From contig NZ_JFZG01000024.1 of assembly GCF_000607165.1 (NCBI RefSeq), positions 310,001-374,000 of the forward strand: 64,000 bases of DNA, written 5' to 3'. The stretch is from Ralstonia pickettii. GTDB taxonomy: Bacteria; Pseudomonadota; Gammaproteobacteria; Burkholderiales; Burkholderiaceae. Every line of letters begins with the position of its first letter. Positions within the stretch are counted from its first letter, which is position 1. Made by a program: the position numbers and the translations under genes. This document shows, one piece after another, positions 43,738-53,192 of this stretch. The notes beneath the pieces were generated by a model. The model made no database searches, had not been told where the DNA came from, and saw only the letters and a list, made by a program, of their open reading frames with translations.

Positions 43738-45909
43738 ATGACGACGCAGACGCTATCGCCCTGGCTGAGGTTGCTGAGCGCTGCCGAGCGCATCGACCGC
43801 GGGCCGTATTTCATTGCCGTTCGGCGCGGGCTGGCGCTCTCTTTGCCGCTCATCATGGTGGGCGCGCTGGCGCTGCTCTTGCGCAACCCGCCCACCGCCG
43901 GCATGCGCCACGCGCTGCTGAATGCCTTTGGCACGCGGCTGGATGTCTTTTGCGACAGTGTGTTGGCCGGAACGATCGGCATCGGCGCGCTGGTCGCGCT
44001 CTTTGGGTTTGCCGAAGTGCTGGCGAAGCTGTACAACCAGCGCGCCGGGCATCGCGTGGTCAACCCGACCGTGGCGGCCGTTGTGGTGGTGTCGTGCTTC
44101 TTCACGCTCATTGCGTCGGATGCGGATGCATCTTTGATGGCATCGCTTTCGCTGGGGCGCGGGCTGTTTGGCGCCTTGCTGGTTGCGTCGCTGGGCGGCA
44201 GCCTGTTTCTGAAGCTGTGCGGCATCCGCCGTTTGCGCATTCCGTCTCACCACCTGAGCAACGATCTTCTGGTGGGCGATGTGCTGTCGGTCATGCCGGC
44301 CGGCATGCTGACGATTCTTACGTTTGCGGTGCTCAAGGTCGCCATGGCCTGGGCGGGTTGGCCGCAGCTCATGGCGGCATTTGGCACGCGGCTGGAGGCG
44401 CCGTATTCGGAGGTCTCCAACAGCCTGCTGTTTGGTCTGGGCTACGAAACCGCGGCGCAGGTGCTCTGGCTGTTCGGCATTCATGGGCCGAACGCGCTGT
44501 ATGCCATTCACCAACACATACTGGAGCCCGCCACGCAGGCCAATGCGGCGGCGGTTGCCAGCGGTGGCCAGCCGCAGTTCATCTTTACGTACCACTTCTT
44601 CGCGGTGTTCGCGCGCATGGGCGGCTCGGGCGGCACGCTCAGCCTGATCCTGGCGCTGCTCATGTCCAGGCGCACGCTGCGTGGGCGCAAGATGGCGCTC
44701 GTCGTCATGTTGCCGGCGCTGTTCAACGTGAATGAGCCATTGCTGTTCGGGCTGCCGCTGGTGCTGAACCCCGTCTATGCGATTCCGTTCCTGCTCACAC
44801 CGCTGGTGCAGATTCTGATCGCCTATGCGGCCACCGTTGCTGACTTGATGCCCAAGACCGGCTACAGCGTGGCGTGGACCACGCCGGCGCTGTTCAGCGG
44901 CTACGCGGCCACCGGCTCGGTATCAGGCGCGGTGGTGCAGCTCATTGGCCTGGTGGTGGGGGCGGCAATCTACCTTCCGTTTGTGCGCATGGCGGATGTC
45001 TTGTCCGCACGGCGCAGTCAGGACGTACTGGCGTCTCTGCTGCAGATTGCCGAGTCGCCCGAGGTGAGCCTGAAGGGCCGGCGGTGTCTGGACCTGCCCG
45101 GCGACGAGGGCCGCATGGCGGTGGCGCTGGCCAGCGACCTGGAAGGCGCCATCAAGAAAGAAGGCCAGATCTTCCTGGAGTTTCAGCCGCAAGTGGATTG
45201 CGCAACCGGGCGCGTGTTTGGCGCCGAGGCGTTGCTGCGCTGGCAGCACCCGGTGCTGGGGCGCGTGGCGCCGCCGATTGTCGTGGCGCTGGCCGATGAC
45301 ATTGACCAGATCGACCAGTTGGGCCTGCGCATCCTGTCGCTGGCGTGTCAGCAGCGCGCTGCGTGGCGCGATGTCTTGCCGGACGATTTCGTGGTCGCTG
45401 TCAATCTGTCGCCACGGCAGTTGCTGGACTATGCGTTCCACCGAAACGTGATCGACATCCTGCACCGCGAAGGGTTGTCACCAACGCAGCTCGAACTGGA
45501 GATCACCGAAACCACGATGCTGCTGCCGGACATCAACGCCATCGGCAACCTGAAGCGGCTGCGTGAGGCCGGCGTGAAAGTCGCGCTCGATGATTTCGGG
45601 ATGGGCCATACGTCGCTGCACTACTTGCGCGAGCTGCCGCTGGACACCGTGAAGATCGACCGCTCTCTGGCAGATGTGAGCGCGGGCAGCATCAACGAAC
45701 ACATCGTGCGCAGCATCGCGAGCCTGAGCCGGACGCTGAACCTGTCGACGGTGGTCGAAGGTGTGGAGACTGAACAGCAGCTCAAGCGCCTGTCGGCCCT
45801 GGGGTGCGACCGTTTTCAGGGGTACTTCTTCAGCCGCCCGCTGGCGCCGAGCGTGTGTCAGCAGTTTGTGCTGGATGCCAACCTGCAGCCGTTGGCACGC
45901 GCGCTTTGA
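43738..45909 (+). CDS. PTS EIIC-like membrane domain fused to an EAL phosphodiesterase
   Basis: A 723-residue fusion. Residues 1-430 are a PTS EIIC domain of the lactose/cellobiose type (about ten helices, with GIHGPNALYAIH and FNVNEPLLFGLPLVLNP). Residues about 460-715 are an EAL domain with the full catalytic set: E497 in EALLR, N556 in NLSP, E588 in EITE, D618-D619, K639, E677 and Q694. It should degrade c-di-GMP. No EIIA or EIIB domain or gene is near, so the EIIC part probably senses a sugar or the membrane state rather than transporting by phosphorylation. Confidence 0.92.
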   Translation: MTTQTLSPWLRLLSAAERIDRGPYFIAVRRGLALSLPLIMVGALALLLRNPPTAGMRHALLNAFGTRLDVFCDSVLAGTIGIGALVALFGFAEVLAKLYNQRAGHRVVNPTVAAVVVVSCFFTLIASDADASLMASLSLGRGLFGALLVASLGGSLFLKLCGIRRLRIPSHHLSNDLLVGDVLSVMPAGMLTILTFAVLKVAMAWAGWPQLMAAFGTRLEAPYSEVSNSLLFGLGYETAAQVLWLFGIHGPNALYAIHQHILEPATQANAAAVASGGQPQFIFTYHFFAVFARMGGSGGTLSLILALLMSRRTLRGRKMALVVMLPALFNVNEPLLFGLPLVLNPVYAIPFLLTPLVQILIAYAATVADLMPKTGYSVAWTTPALFSGYAATGSVSGAVVQLIGLVVGAAIYLPFVRMADVLSARRSQDVLASLLQIAESPEVSLKGRRCLDLPGDEGRMAVALASDLEGAIKKEGQIFLEFQPQVDCATGRVFGAEALLRWQHPVLGRVAPPIVVALADDIDQIDQLGLRILSLACQQRAAWRDVLPDDFVVAVNLSPRQLLDYAFHRNVIDILHREGLSPTQLELEITETTMLLPDINAIGNLKRLREAGVKVALDDFGMGHTSLHYLRELPLDTVKIDRSLADVSAGSINEHIVRSIASLSRTLNLSTVVEGVETEQQLKRLSALGCDRFQGYFFSRPLAPSVCQQFVLDANLQPLARAL

Positions 45910-45927
45910 AGGCGGGGGCGCGCGGGC

Positions 45928-46602
45928 TTACCTGTACTTGCCAACGAAGTTTTCGCAACGACGGACGCGATCAACCTTCGCGGCCCATCGGTACAGGCCT
46001 TCCACCAGGCTCTTGCTGACCGTGACCGGTTGACCATTGATCTGCCCCAGCACCTCAGATTGATTCGGGTAGGGCTTCTCAAACAGCAGCTTCATCTCGC
46101 TGCCGCCGCCAAGCGCCATGTAGATGGCCTCACGAGGCTCGAACTGCAGCACGAACGAGTTGCTGCGCACGCTGGTGCGCTCGATGGAATCCGCAAAGTT
46201 GGCGATGAGCGCGGCGTCTTCGGTGCTGTATTCGCAGCCTGCGTCTTTCAGTTGCGCTTCGTCCACCGCCTTGAGCGATGCCACGGCGGGGTCCATCAAA
46301 TACAACGTGATCGCACGCGCCTTGCGCATCCGCGCGCTCAGGCCTTCGGCTTCCCAATAGCTTTGTTCGACCTTGACGAGGGGCTCCGCTCTTGGGGCGG
46401 GCTCCGGGGCAGGCGCTTCCGCTTGCGGGGCTTCCGGCATGGGCGCTTCCGCTTGAGGTGTGCCCGCTTGCAGGACTTCCGTCTGGAGCGCTTCGCTTTG
46501 CGGCGCGTCTGTCAGGGGCGCTTCCATTGAGATTTGTCCGAAGGCCGCTTGGCTCATGCTGCAAGCGCAGGCCAAGACCAGCGAGATGATCTTTTTCGAC
46601 AA
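45928..46602 (-). CDS. Exported protein of unknown function with Pro/Glu-rich linker
   Basis: A 224-residue protein with a signal peptide (MSKKIISLVLACACSMSQA). It is followed by a Glu/Pro/Ala repeat linker (APQAE-like units, about 28-73) and a C-terminal domain of about 140 residues with two cysteines (GCEYSTEDAAL and RRCENF). The start codon is TTG at 46602, chosen because it alone gives the positively charged signal peptide; GGGG lies about six bases upstream. The family is not recognised. Confidence 0.6.
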   Translation of the reverse strand: MSKKIISLVLACACSMSQAAFGQISMEAPLTDAPQSEALQTEVLQAGTPQAEAPMPEAPQAEAPAPEPAPRAEPLVKVEQSYWEAEGLSARMRKARAITLYLMDPAVASLKAVDEAQLKDAGCEYSTEDAALIANFADSIERTSVRSNSFVLQFEPREAIYMALGGGSEMKLLFEKPYPNQSEVLGQINGQPVTVSKSLVEGLYRWAAKVDRVRRCENFVGKYR

Positions 46603-46678
46603 CTCCTACCCCTTCTGAACGTACGTTGTTGTGTTGTAAATGCTAAGCCGCCGATATGACGGAACCAGCCGGTGGAGT

Positions 46679-47242
46679 CTATTGCGTCGAGCGCGGTGCC
46701 GGCCATCGCCGCATTGCGCCGGGCGTTTCGGGCATCTGCTGCAGTGGTGTTTTCGTCAACACGTAATAGTGATGCCGCCCGCTGCGGTCAGCAATGTCGA
46801 AGAGATAGCTGCCTTGCGGAACCACCATCGTCGTGAACGACGGTGGCATGGTGCCGGAGTTCACCGGGTCTGGGTTGGCCTGCCGCACCAGAGAGAAGAA
46901 GTTGACCTCGCCCGTCAACGCATCGCACTGCATGGCGGTGTAGCGTTGGTTCTCGACATACCACCCGCGGCAGTCGGACCCGGCCAGCGTTATTGCGCCG
47001 GTGGCCGGGCCTACCAACTGCAGGCTGAGTTGGTATGAGCCGTCTTGCTTGCTGACGATGGCTTGCGTATAGCGGCGGCCATCGTCGTTGCGGCTATCTG
47101 TGATGGTGTAGCTGCCGGCCAGTTCATTGGCGGCCCGCTGCAGCGCGAGCTTCTGCTGTTCGGGCGTGCGCGGGTCTTGATAGCTGACGCACCCAGCGAG
47201 AGGCGCGATGGCGCAAAGCGTTGCGATGGTGCGAGCGAGCAT
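46679..47242 (-). CDS. Lipoprotein of unknown function
   Basis: A 187-residue protein with a lipobox ending in PLAGC (Cys 18). The mature part is mainly beta (SYTITDSRNDDG, SYQLSLQLVGPATG, SYLFDIADRSGRHHYYVL). It is one of four genes on the minus strand between 45928 and 49421 with gaps of roughly 40-110 bp; no operon is certain. Not recognised. Confidence 0.65.
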   Translation of the reverse strand: MLARTIATLCAIAPLAGCVSYQDPRTPEQQKLALQRAANELAGSYTITDSRNDDGRRYTQAIVSKQDGSYQLSLQLVGPATGAITLAGSDCRGWYVENQRYTAMQCDALTGEVNFFSLVRQANPDPVNSGTMPPSFTTMVVPQGSYLFDIADRSGRHHYYVLTKTPLQQMPETPGAMRRWPAPRSTQ

Positions 47243-47351
47243 GGTCGTGGCGGGTTCCTTGGCGAACGGATTTTACGCCGGGCCTGGAATACCAAGCGCG
47301 AGGTTCCGAGGCCTAAAACGTCGAGCCCGGACCGCGCTCCAGCCCCGCAAA

Positions 47352-47813
47352 TCACACGTCATGCCAGTGGTGGAAGGTCGCGGCTTGCCCGTGGTACACG
47401 CCATCGCTGTCGATCAGATTCCACACGGTGCCGCCCTCAATCCAGAACCGCCTTTCGGAGCGCGAGATGCGTACGCCCCGATAGCCGGTGGCGAATCCGC
47501 GCGTGCGTACCGACTCAAGCAATTGCGCACGTTCCTCCCGGTTCGGTTGCTCTGCCGAAAAACGCGACCGTAACGCCGTGATGCCATTCCAATCGTATTC
47601 AAAGCAGCGCTGCGCGGCCCTGTTCGCATAGATGAAGTGCGGGTCGGCGTCGGTGTTGTGCGCCAGCACGCAGAAGGGCGCGTCTTCATACAGCCACCGG
47701 GCCGCATCGGCGGGCGCGATACCGTTGTCGATCAGCGGCGTGCCAACGAGCCGCTGGTGGCTATCGGCCAGCAGGTTGAAGAACTGCGGGTCCAGGCTTA
47801 GGGATACCGTCAT
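47352..47813 (-). CDS. MEKHLA-domain protein (PAS-like fold)
   Basis: A 153-residue protein that follows the MEKHLA/PAS-like pattern along its whole length: LADSHQRLVG, FCVLAHNTDADPHFIYANRA, FEYDWNGITAL, SRFSAEQPNREERAQLL, and VWNLIDSDGVYHGQAATFHHW. MEKHLA domains occur alone in bacteria and at the C-terminus of plant HD-ZIP III factors, and probably bind a small ligand. It lies 42 bp after the chemoreceptor gene on the same strand and could be cotranscribed with it. Confidence 0.85.
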   Translation of the reverse strand: MTVSLSLDPQFFNLLADSHQRLVGTPLIDNGIAPADAARWLYEDAPFCVLAHNTDADPHFIYANRAAQRCFEYDWNGITALRSRFSAEQPNREERAQLLESVRTRGFATGYRGVRISRSERRFWIEGGTVWNLIDSDGVYHGQAATFHHWHDV

Positions 47814-47855
47814 CGCGTTGTATCGGTGAGCTTCAAGTAAGAGGAGGTGACTTTA

Positions 47856-49421
47856 TCAGCCTGCCCCCACCAGCTTGAACACCGACACGACGTCTTTGAG
47901 CTTGCCCGCCTGTTCCTCCAGCGATTGCGCAGCCGCAGCAGCTTCTTCCACCAGCGCGGCGTTCTGCTGCGTCACCTCGTCCATCTGATGAATCGCGGTG
48001 TGGACTTGCTCAATGCCGCGCGTCTGCTCGTCCGACGCGGCGGTGATCTCGCCCACGATGTCGGACACGCGTTTGATCGCGTCTTTCACCTGCCCGATGG
48101 TGGAGCCGACGGCCAAGGCTTGCGTTGCGCCGTCCTGAATCATCGACACGGATGCTCCGATCAATGTCTTGATCTCCTTGGCGGCGGACGCAGAGCGCTG
48201 CGCAAGGCTGCGCACCTCGCTAGCCACCACGGCAAAGCCGCGGCCTTGCTCGCCGGCACGCGCGGCCTCCACCGCGGCATTGAGCGCGAGGATGTTGGTC
48301 TGGAACGCGATACCCTCGATCACGCCGGTGATCTCCGAGATCTTGGTCGAGCTGCCGCTGATTTTTTCGATGGTGCTGACCATGCCTTGCATGGCGTCGT
48401 TGCCGGCGTCTGCTTTTTCCGTGGCGAGTGCGGCGAGTGTATTGGCCTGGCGCGCGTTGTCTGCGTTCTGCTTCACGGTTTGCGTCAACTGCGTCATGCT
48501 CGAGGCGGTTTCCTCAAGCGAGGCAGCCTGCTGCTCCGTGCGCGAGGACAGATCCACGTTGCCGCTGGCAATCTCGCGCGATGCCACAGACACCGATTCC
48601 GTGCTCGTGCGAATTGACCCGACCACCGCTGCAAGGCTGCCCTGCATTTGCACGACCGCATGCAGGATGCTCTGCCGGTCGGCGGCGCGCGTATCGACAC
48701 GTGTTTGCAGGTCGCCACCGGCAATTTGCACAACGACGCGCGCAACCTGCGCGGGCTCGCCCCCGATCTGCCGCACGATCGATCGGGCAACGGCCAGGCC
48801 CAGCGCAAGCGCGATACCCACGCCCACCGCCGCGCAACCCACAATCCAGCGCGTGACCCCGGCAACGAGTGCGACGCCCGCTTCGGCACGTGTTTTGGCC
48901 GAGGCATCGCGCAGGTTGGAGAATTCGATCAGGATCTTGCGGATCTTCACGTGTAAGCCATCCGTGTTGGCTTGCATCTCGGCAAGCGCAGCGGGCTGGT
49001 CGCCTTGGCGCGCCAGGGTTTCCACCTTCTGCACGGAAGCAAGATAGACCGGCCAGGTGGCATCAAAATCCGCCAGCAATTGCCTTTGCCGATCGTCAAA
49101 CGGGTGCGCACGTTCATAGTCGAACGCGGCGATGATGGCGGCCTCGCCACCCTTGTTGAAGGCCAGCGTGTCTTCGCGGCCCTTCGGGTCTGTCTTCACA
49201 ACGTAGTCGTACAGCCGCCGATAGTGCGCAGCCGCTTGCCACGCGGCGGTGCCAATCTGCCGGATGGGCACGACTTCGCTCTCATACATCGTCGTCTGCA
49301 TGGTGGCGAGCTCGCGCACCTTGACGGTACCGACCACCCCAACAACCACCGTGGTGGCTGCGCAGAGCAGCAACAAGCCCATGAGCTTGTGACCCAATTT
49401 GAGACTGGCGAACCATGGCAT
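47856..49421 (-). CDS. Methyl-accepting chemotaxis protein
   Basis: From the ATG at 49421 (AGAGGAAG 7 bases upstream) the product has 521 residues. Transmembrane helix 1 is at about 12-32, then a four-helix-bundle-like periplasmic sensor, helix 2 at about 185-210, a HAMP region, and the signalling domain with the conserved tip ([19 protein letters not shown]). It ends in VGAG without a CheR-binding pentapeptide. The ligand is not predictable. The frame extends to 49604 but without a ribosome binding site. Confidence 0.93.
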   Translation of the reverse strand: MPWFASLKLGHKLMGLLLLCAATTVVVGVVGTVKVRELATMQTTMYESEVVPIRQIGTAAWQAAAHYRRLYDYVVKTDPKGREDTLAFNKGGEAAIIAAFDYERAHPFDDRQRQLLADFDATWPVYLASVQKVETLARQGDQPAALAEMQANTDGLHVKIRKILIEFSNLRDASAKTRAEAGVALVAGVTRWIVGCAAVGVGIALALGLAVARSIVRQIGGEPAQVARVVVQIAGGDLQTRVDTRAADRQSILHAVVQMQGSLAAVVGSIRTSTESVSVASREIASGNVDLSSRTEQQAASLEETASSMTQLTQTVKQNADNARQANTLAALATEKADAGNDAMQGMVSTIEKISGSSTKISEITGVIEGIAFQTNILALNAAVEAARAGEQGRGFAVVASEVRSLAQRSASAAKEIKTLIGASVSMIQDGATQALAVGSTIGQVKDAIKRVSDIVGEITAASDEQTRGIEQVHTAIHQMDEVTQQNAALVEEAAAAAQSLEEQAGKLKDVVSVFKLVGAG

Positions 49422-49613
49422 GGGGGCACTTCCTCTTGTGTTGTATTCGTTCTGATATATCAATCCCGCTGCGCGCTGGCCTGCCGAGATTGTCTCCACT
49501 GTCAGGTAACGGCGGTGGCGCGCGGGTTCTTTAGCGCGCGTTGGTGGCGGTGTGGGAGTAACTCTTCCGAGGGAGGCGATCGGCCTACAACGCCCGTCAC
49601 CCAAAACGACGTG

Positions 49614-49646
49614 CCCGCCGCCGGATTGAACGTCTCCGGCGGCGGG
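49614..49646 (-). terminator. Strong GC hairpin after the binding-protein gene
   Basis: A perfect 12-bp stem CCCGCCGCCGGA (49614-49625) / TCCGGCGGCGGG (49635-49646) with a 9-base loop, 39 bases after the stop of the binding-protein gene (minus strand). No T tract, so a Rho-independent terminator is only probable. Confidence 0.5.
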
Positions 49647-49684
49647 CGGGCGTCAAGCCGTTGAGCTTACAAGCCGCGCATGGC

Positions 49685-50836
49685 TCAGCCGACCAGGTGG
49701 CCGTTGCTGCCGATCATGGTGACGTCGACGTAGTCGAGCCCGGCGTGATTGTTGCGGTCGTAATGGACGCGCACGCCGCCGAAGTCGCGCGTGCCGAAGC
49801 CTTCGAGCGCCTGGATGAACGCGTCGCGCGTGGGGTTGCTGCCGCAGGCCCGCAGGCCCTCCACGATGACGCGGGCGGTGAGAAAACCTTCCACCGCTTC
49901 GTAGGTCTGGTTGCTGTGGTCGCCAAACTTGTCATTGGCCTCGCGAAACGCGCGCACCAGCGGCTGGGTCCGCACGTTGGGGCCGGGCATGACCTGCGTG
50001 ACAGCCACGCCATGGGCCAGCGTGCCGGCTTTCTCGAACACGGTCTTGGGCGTGGTAACGGACAGGATCCACGGCTGCGGCAACGGCACGGGGCCGTGCT
50101 TGGCCTGGTAGCGCATCAGCATGTCGGCCACGGAGGTGGGCGACGTAAACAGCAGCGTGGTCTGCGGGTTGGCGGCGGCAATCTTGTCGACCACCATGTC
50201 GATGTCGTCGCCTTTGGCGTTGTGCGGGATGAGCGCGACGATCTGTGCGCCGAACTTGCTGGCCGCAGCCTTGGCGGCGTCGGCATTGCCGGAACCGAAT
50301 GGGTTGTCCTGGTAGACCACGGCCACGCGCTTGAGCCCGATGGTGGTGGCGTGCTGCACCATCTTCGTGACTTCGTCGGCGTAGCTGGCGCGCGTATGGA
50401 ACAGCGGTGCGCTGGCTTTGCGCGCGGCGGTAGCGCCGGTCATGGCGCCCACCATCGGCAGGCGGTATTGCTCCAGCAGCGGCAATGCGGCGATGGTGTT
50501 GCCGGTGCCGCCCATGCACACCAGCCCGAACACGCCTTCCTGCATGAGCGTCTTAACGTTGGCCACGGCCTTCTCTGGCAGGTAGTTGTCTTCCAGCCGC
50601 TTGACGACCAACTTGCGCCCGGCCACGCCGCCCTGGGCGTTGACTTGCTCGAAGCCGGCCAGCAGGCCATTGGTGTAGTTCTTGTACAGCCCGCCCCACA
50701 CGCTGTCGAACCCGACCGTCTGCCCAAAGACGATCTTGTCTGCAAACACGCCGGCTTCCGCCGCGCGTGCCATGGGCGACAGCATCATTGCGCCGCCCAG
50801 TGCTATCGAACTCCGTACGAATTGCCTCCGGTCCAT
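49685..50836 (-). CDS. ABC transporter periplasmic binding protein (branched-chain amino acid type)
   Basis: A 383-residue Leu/Ile/Val-binding-protein-like receptor. The N-terminus has a twin-arginine-like signal (RRQFVRSSIALGG). The mature part follows the periplasmic binding protein fold type I: GLLAGFEQVNAQGGVAGRKL, VFGLVCMGGTGNTIAALPLL, VAVVYQDNPFGSGNADAA. No permease or ATPase gene is adjacent, so it is either an orphan receptor or works with a transporter elsewhere, or serves a sensor such as the nearby chemoreceptor. Confidence 0.9.
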   Translation of the reverse strand: MDRRQFVRSSIALGGAMMLSPMARAAEAGVFADKIVFGQTVGFDSVWGGLYKNYTNGLLAGFEQVNAQGGVAGRKLVVKRLEDNYLPEKAVANVKTLMQEGVFGLVCMGGTGNTIAALPLLEQYRLPMVGAMTGATAARKASAPLFHTRASYADEVTKMVQHATTIGLKRVAVVYQDNPFGSGNADAAKAAASKFGAQIVALIPHNAKGDDIDMVVDKIAAANPQTTLLFTSPTSVADMLMRYQAKHGPVPLPQPWILSVTTPKTVFEKAGTLAHGVAVTQVMPGPNVRTQPLVRAFREANDKFGDHSNQTYEAVEGFLTARVIVEGLRACGSNPTRDAFIQALEGFGTRDFGGVRVHYDRNNHAGLDYVDVTMIGSNGHLVG

Positions 50837-50974
50837 ACCTGTCTCCGCCCCTTGTTTTATTGGTGGTGTGGCAGGAGTGTCGAAAAGGTGAGCGCCGGCC
50901 GAAATGGCGGATAACCCTGAGGCGAGAATTTTTGAGATACCGGATGCGCGGGCTGCGGACGGTGGTGTCGTGCG

Positions 50975-51517
50975 CTAACGGGCCGCGACGAGGGCGCAGC
51001 CGCACGGCAGCACAAACGCAGCGCCGTTGTGCCCGGCCAACTCAAAGTACACGCTGCCCGGGGGCAGCAGATCGAAGATGCGGAACGCGCCCCCCGCATT
51101 GAAGACGATGGCGTGAGACACCAGCGACACCACTACCGACCCATCTGCATGGCGTGCATTGGCGGGGTCGGACAGTGCCGGTAACGCCCAGCCGCTCAAG
51201 CCGGCGCGCGCCATGGCCGCGAGGATGTCGGCATGGGCGTCTTCGGCACAGGCCGGTGGAGGGTCAATCTTGCTGAGTTCTTTGCGCAAGCGGTGCAGGC
51301 GCTGCCGCGTTTCCAGCGTCCGCAAGGCTTTGACCCGGGTTGGCGCGGCGGGCTGACGTGCAGCGGTGGATTTAGGCAGTTGCGCCAGACCCGGACCGGG
51401 CACCCTGGGTGCGCAGTCGGGTGACGGTGCAGCGCGCGCCGGCAGCCCTGCAAGCCGCCCGCCAGGCGGGCTGTCATGCCGTGGCGGGATACCGTTCGCG
51501 CTGCTGATCTTCGACAT
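50975..51517 (-). CDS. Hypothetical protein
   Basis: With the ATG at 51517 the product has 180 residues. The first 80 are Pro/Ala/Arg-rich and disordered in appearance; the last 100 contain a helix-rich part and a compact beta-rich end (VVSLVSHAIVFNAGGAFRIF, then DLLPPGSVYFELAGHNGAAF). Neither start has a good ribosome binding site; the frame is open to 51754. Not recognised. A weakly structured Ser/Pro N-terminus occurs in secreted effectors but no hrpII box was found upstream. Confidence 0.5.
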   Translation of the reverse strand: MSKISSANGIPPRHDSPPGGRLAGLPARAAPSPDCAPRVPGPGLAQLPKSTAARQPAAPTRVKALRTLETRQRLHRLRKELSKIDPPPACAEDAHADILAAMARAGLSGWALPALSDPANARHADGSVVVSLVSHAIVFNAGGAFRIFDLLPPGSVYFELAGHNGAAFVLPCGCALVAAR

Positions 51518-51765
51518 CGGGAGTGGATTGCACTGAGTGGCGGTCGGGGGTTGACGTTCATGCACGCGGTGGTGCGCATGAGCGTCGGGCCCGGCATGAC
51601 CACTTGTAGCGACCTGCCGAGAGGGCGGCATCTTAGGTAACCGCCGCCGCCGCGTCACCCTCCAGCCTGGCGATACGGCTTTGTGCATTCGTAATTGCGG
51701 ACACATCTTCGGCGGCGAAACGCAGATCGGATGGCCCCTCGACTGAATTCTCAACTTTCCTCACT

Positions 51766-51793
51766 GATATACCAATTTGTTTGCTCTGATATA
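51766..51793 (+). promoter_or_regulatory. Direct TGATATA repeats in the polygalacturonase promoter
   Basis: CTGATATA occurs at 51765-51772 and 51786-51793, spaced exactly 21 bp (two helical turns). A third TGATATA lies at 49453-49459, 32 bp upstream of the chemoreceptor start. The rest of the 361-bp gap 51518-51878 shows no further signals. The repeats may bind a regulator; the second also overlaps a possible -10 (TATATC). Confidence 0.45.
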
Positions 51794-51878
51794 TCTTGAG
51801 CCGAGGGTGCGGTCTGCCCAGGTGGCACCGACACGCTGCCGTTGCGGTGCCGAACACCAAGACAGGAGTGAGACATCG

Positions 51879-53129
51879 ATGAACATGCAAACCAAGGTCG
51901 GGTTGATCCTGACCGCATCCTTGCTGGCCGCTGGCTCCGCGGGGGCGCAGACATTGGCCACGGGCGATAGCCGCACCGTCACGCAGCCGGCGTATCCGGG
52001 CGTCTGCAAGACGATCAATGCGCGGTATTCAAGCTCGCAGCGCGCGTCGCCGCCGTCGTCTTCGTCGGACGACACCAGCGTCATTCAGCAGGCTCTGACC
52101 GACTGCAAGGGCACCGGCAAGAGCGTGGTGCTGGCCGCATCGGGCTCGAATGACGCGTTCTACACGGGCAGCCTGTCCATTAGCGGGGCAGGGCTGGTCA
52201 TCAATTCTGGTGTGACGCTGTTCGGCAACGACAGCTACAGCGGTAACGCCAACCTGCTGTCGTTCACGGGCACCAATGCATCGCTCATGGGCCCGGGCAC
52301 GGTGGATGGCCGTGGCGACATCATCTCCGGCACGCCGCGCCTGGTGCAGGCAAGCAACATCAGCAACTTCATCGTCTACAACGTCACGCTGGCGCAGGCC
52401 GCGCACCCGAACCTGTATGTGGAAGGCGGCAACGGCTTTACCGCCTGGGGTGTGTCCATCCGCACGCCGGCCACGCGCAAGAACGCAGACGGCATCGACA
52501 TCGACAGCCTGACCAACGCCACCGTCACGCAATCCGATATCGAGGCCGGCGACGACGGCATTGCCGTCAAGACCAACTCGGGCGACATCTCCAACGTGAC
52601 GGTGTCGAACACGCGGCTGCACGGCACGCATGGTCTGTCCGTGGGCAGCATCGACAAGAACACCGTGTCGAACATCCTGTTCACGAACAACTACGTGTAC
52701 GGGAATGACCTGAGCGGCACGCAGTCCACCAACAACAACGGTATCAACGTCAAGACGGGCCCATGCTCGCTCACCGTCAAGCAGGTGAGCTACGTCAATA
52801 CCTGCATGACCGGCGTGAAGCACCTGATCGTGATGGACACCAATTACAACGCGTGCACCACGGGTGGCAGCCCGTCGCTGTCGAACATCGTCGTCAACGG
52901 TGCGTATTCCACGCAATCGGTGTCGGGCGCATACACGAAGATCGACGGCCGCAACGCGAGCTTCCCGGTCAATGCGTACCTGGCCAACGTCAGCCTGGAT
53001 GCCACGGCGCAAAGCGGTGACCAGTACGCCAATGTCGGCCTCTACAAGTCCAATGATGTGCCGTCGGGCACCGGCGTGACCACGTCGAGCTTCACGATGT
53101 CGGGCAGCGTGCCGAGCTGTTCGTTCTGA
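51879..53129 (+). CDS. Secreted polygalacturonase, glycoside hydrolase family 28
   Basis: From the ATG at 51879 (AGGAG 10 bases upstream) the product has 416 residues with a signal peptide ending near AGAQT. GH28 motifs are present in order: NADGID (202-207), DD (D225, D226) in GDDGIAVK and GTHGLSVGS (H251). The substrate-binding RIK motif reads NVK instead. It cleaves homogalacturonan of plant cell walls and would be exported by type II secretion. R. solanacearum has several such enzymes (PglA/PehA, PehB, PehC); the length and the changed RIK prevent a safe choice, so no symbol is given. Confidence 0.9.
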   Translation: MNMQTKVGLILTASLLAAGSAGAQTLATGDSRTVTQPAYPGVCKTINARYSSSQRASPPSSSSDDTSVIQQALTDCKGTGKSVVLAASGSNDAFYTGSLSISGAGLVINSGVTLFGNDSYSGNANLLSFTGTNASLMGPGTVDGRGDIISGTPRLVQASNISNFIVYNVTLAQAAHPNLYVEGGNGFTAWGVSIRTPATRKNADGIDIDSLTNATVTQSDIEAGDDGIAVKTNSGDISNVTVSNTRLHGTHGLSVGSIDKNTVSNILFTNNYVYGNDLSGTQSTNNNGINVKTGPCSLTVKQVSYVNTCMTGVKHLIVMDTNYNACTTGGSPSLSNIVVNGAYSTQSVSGAYTKIDGRNASFPVNAYLANVSLDATAQSGDQYANVGLYKSNDVPSGTGVTTSSFTMSGSVPSCSF

Positions 53130-53192
53130 TCGGCTGCACGTACCTCGCCATGCAGCGGCGCCGCACGGCCCTGCATGGCGCGGGCACCGTTA

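Noticed and set aside
49661-50914. A 417-residue plus-strand frame
   Set aside because: Antisense to the ABC binding-protein gene, no motif.
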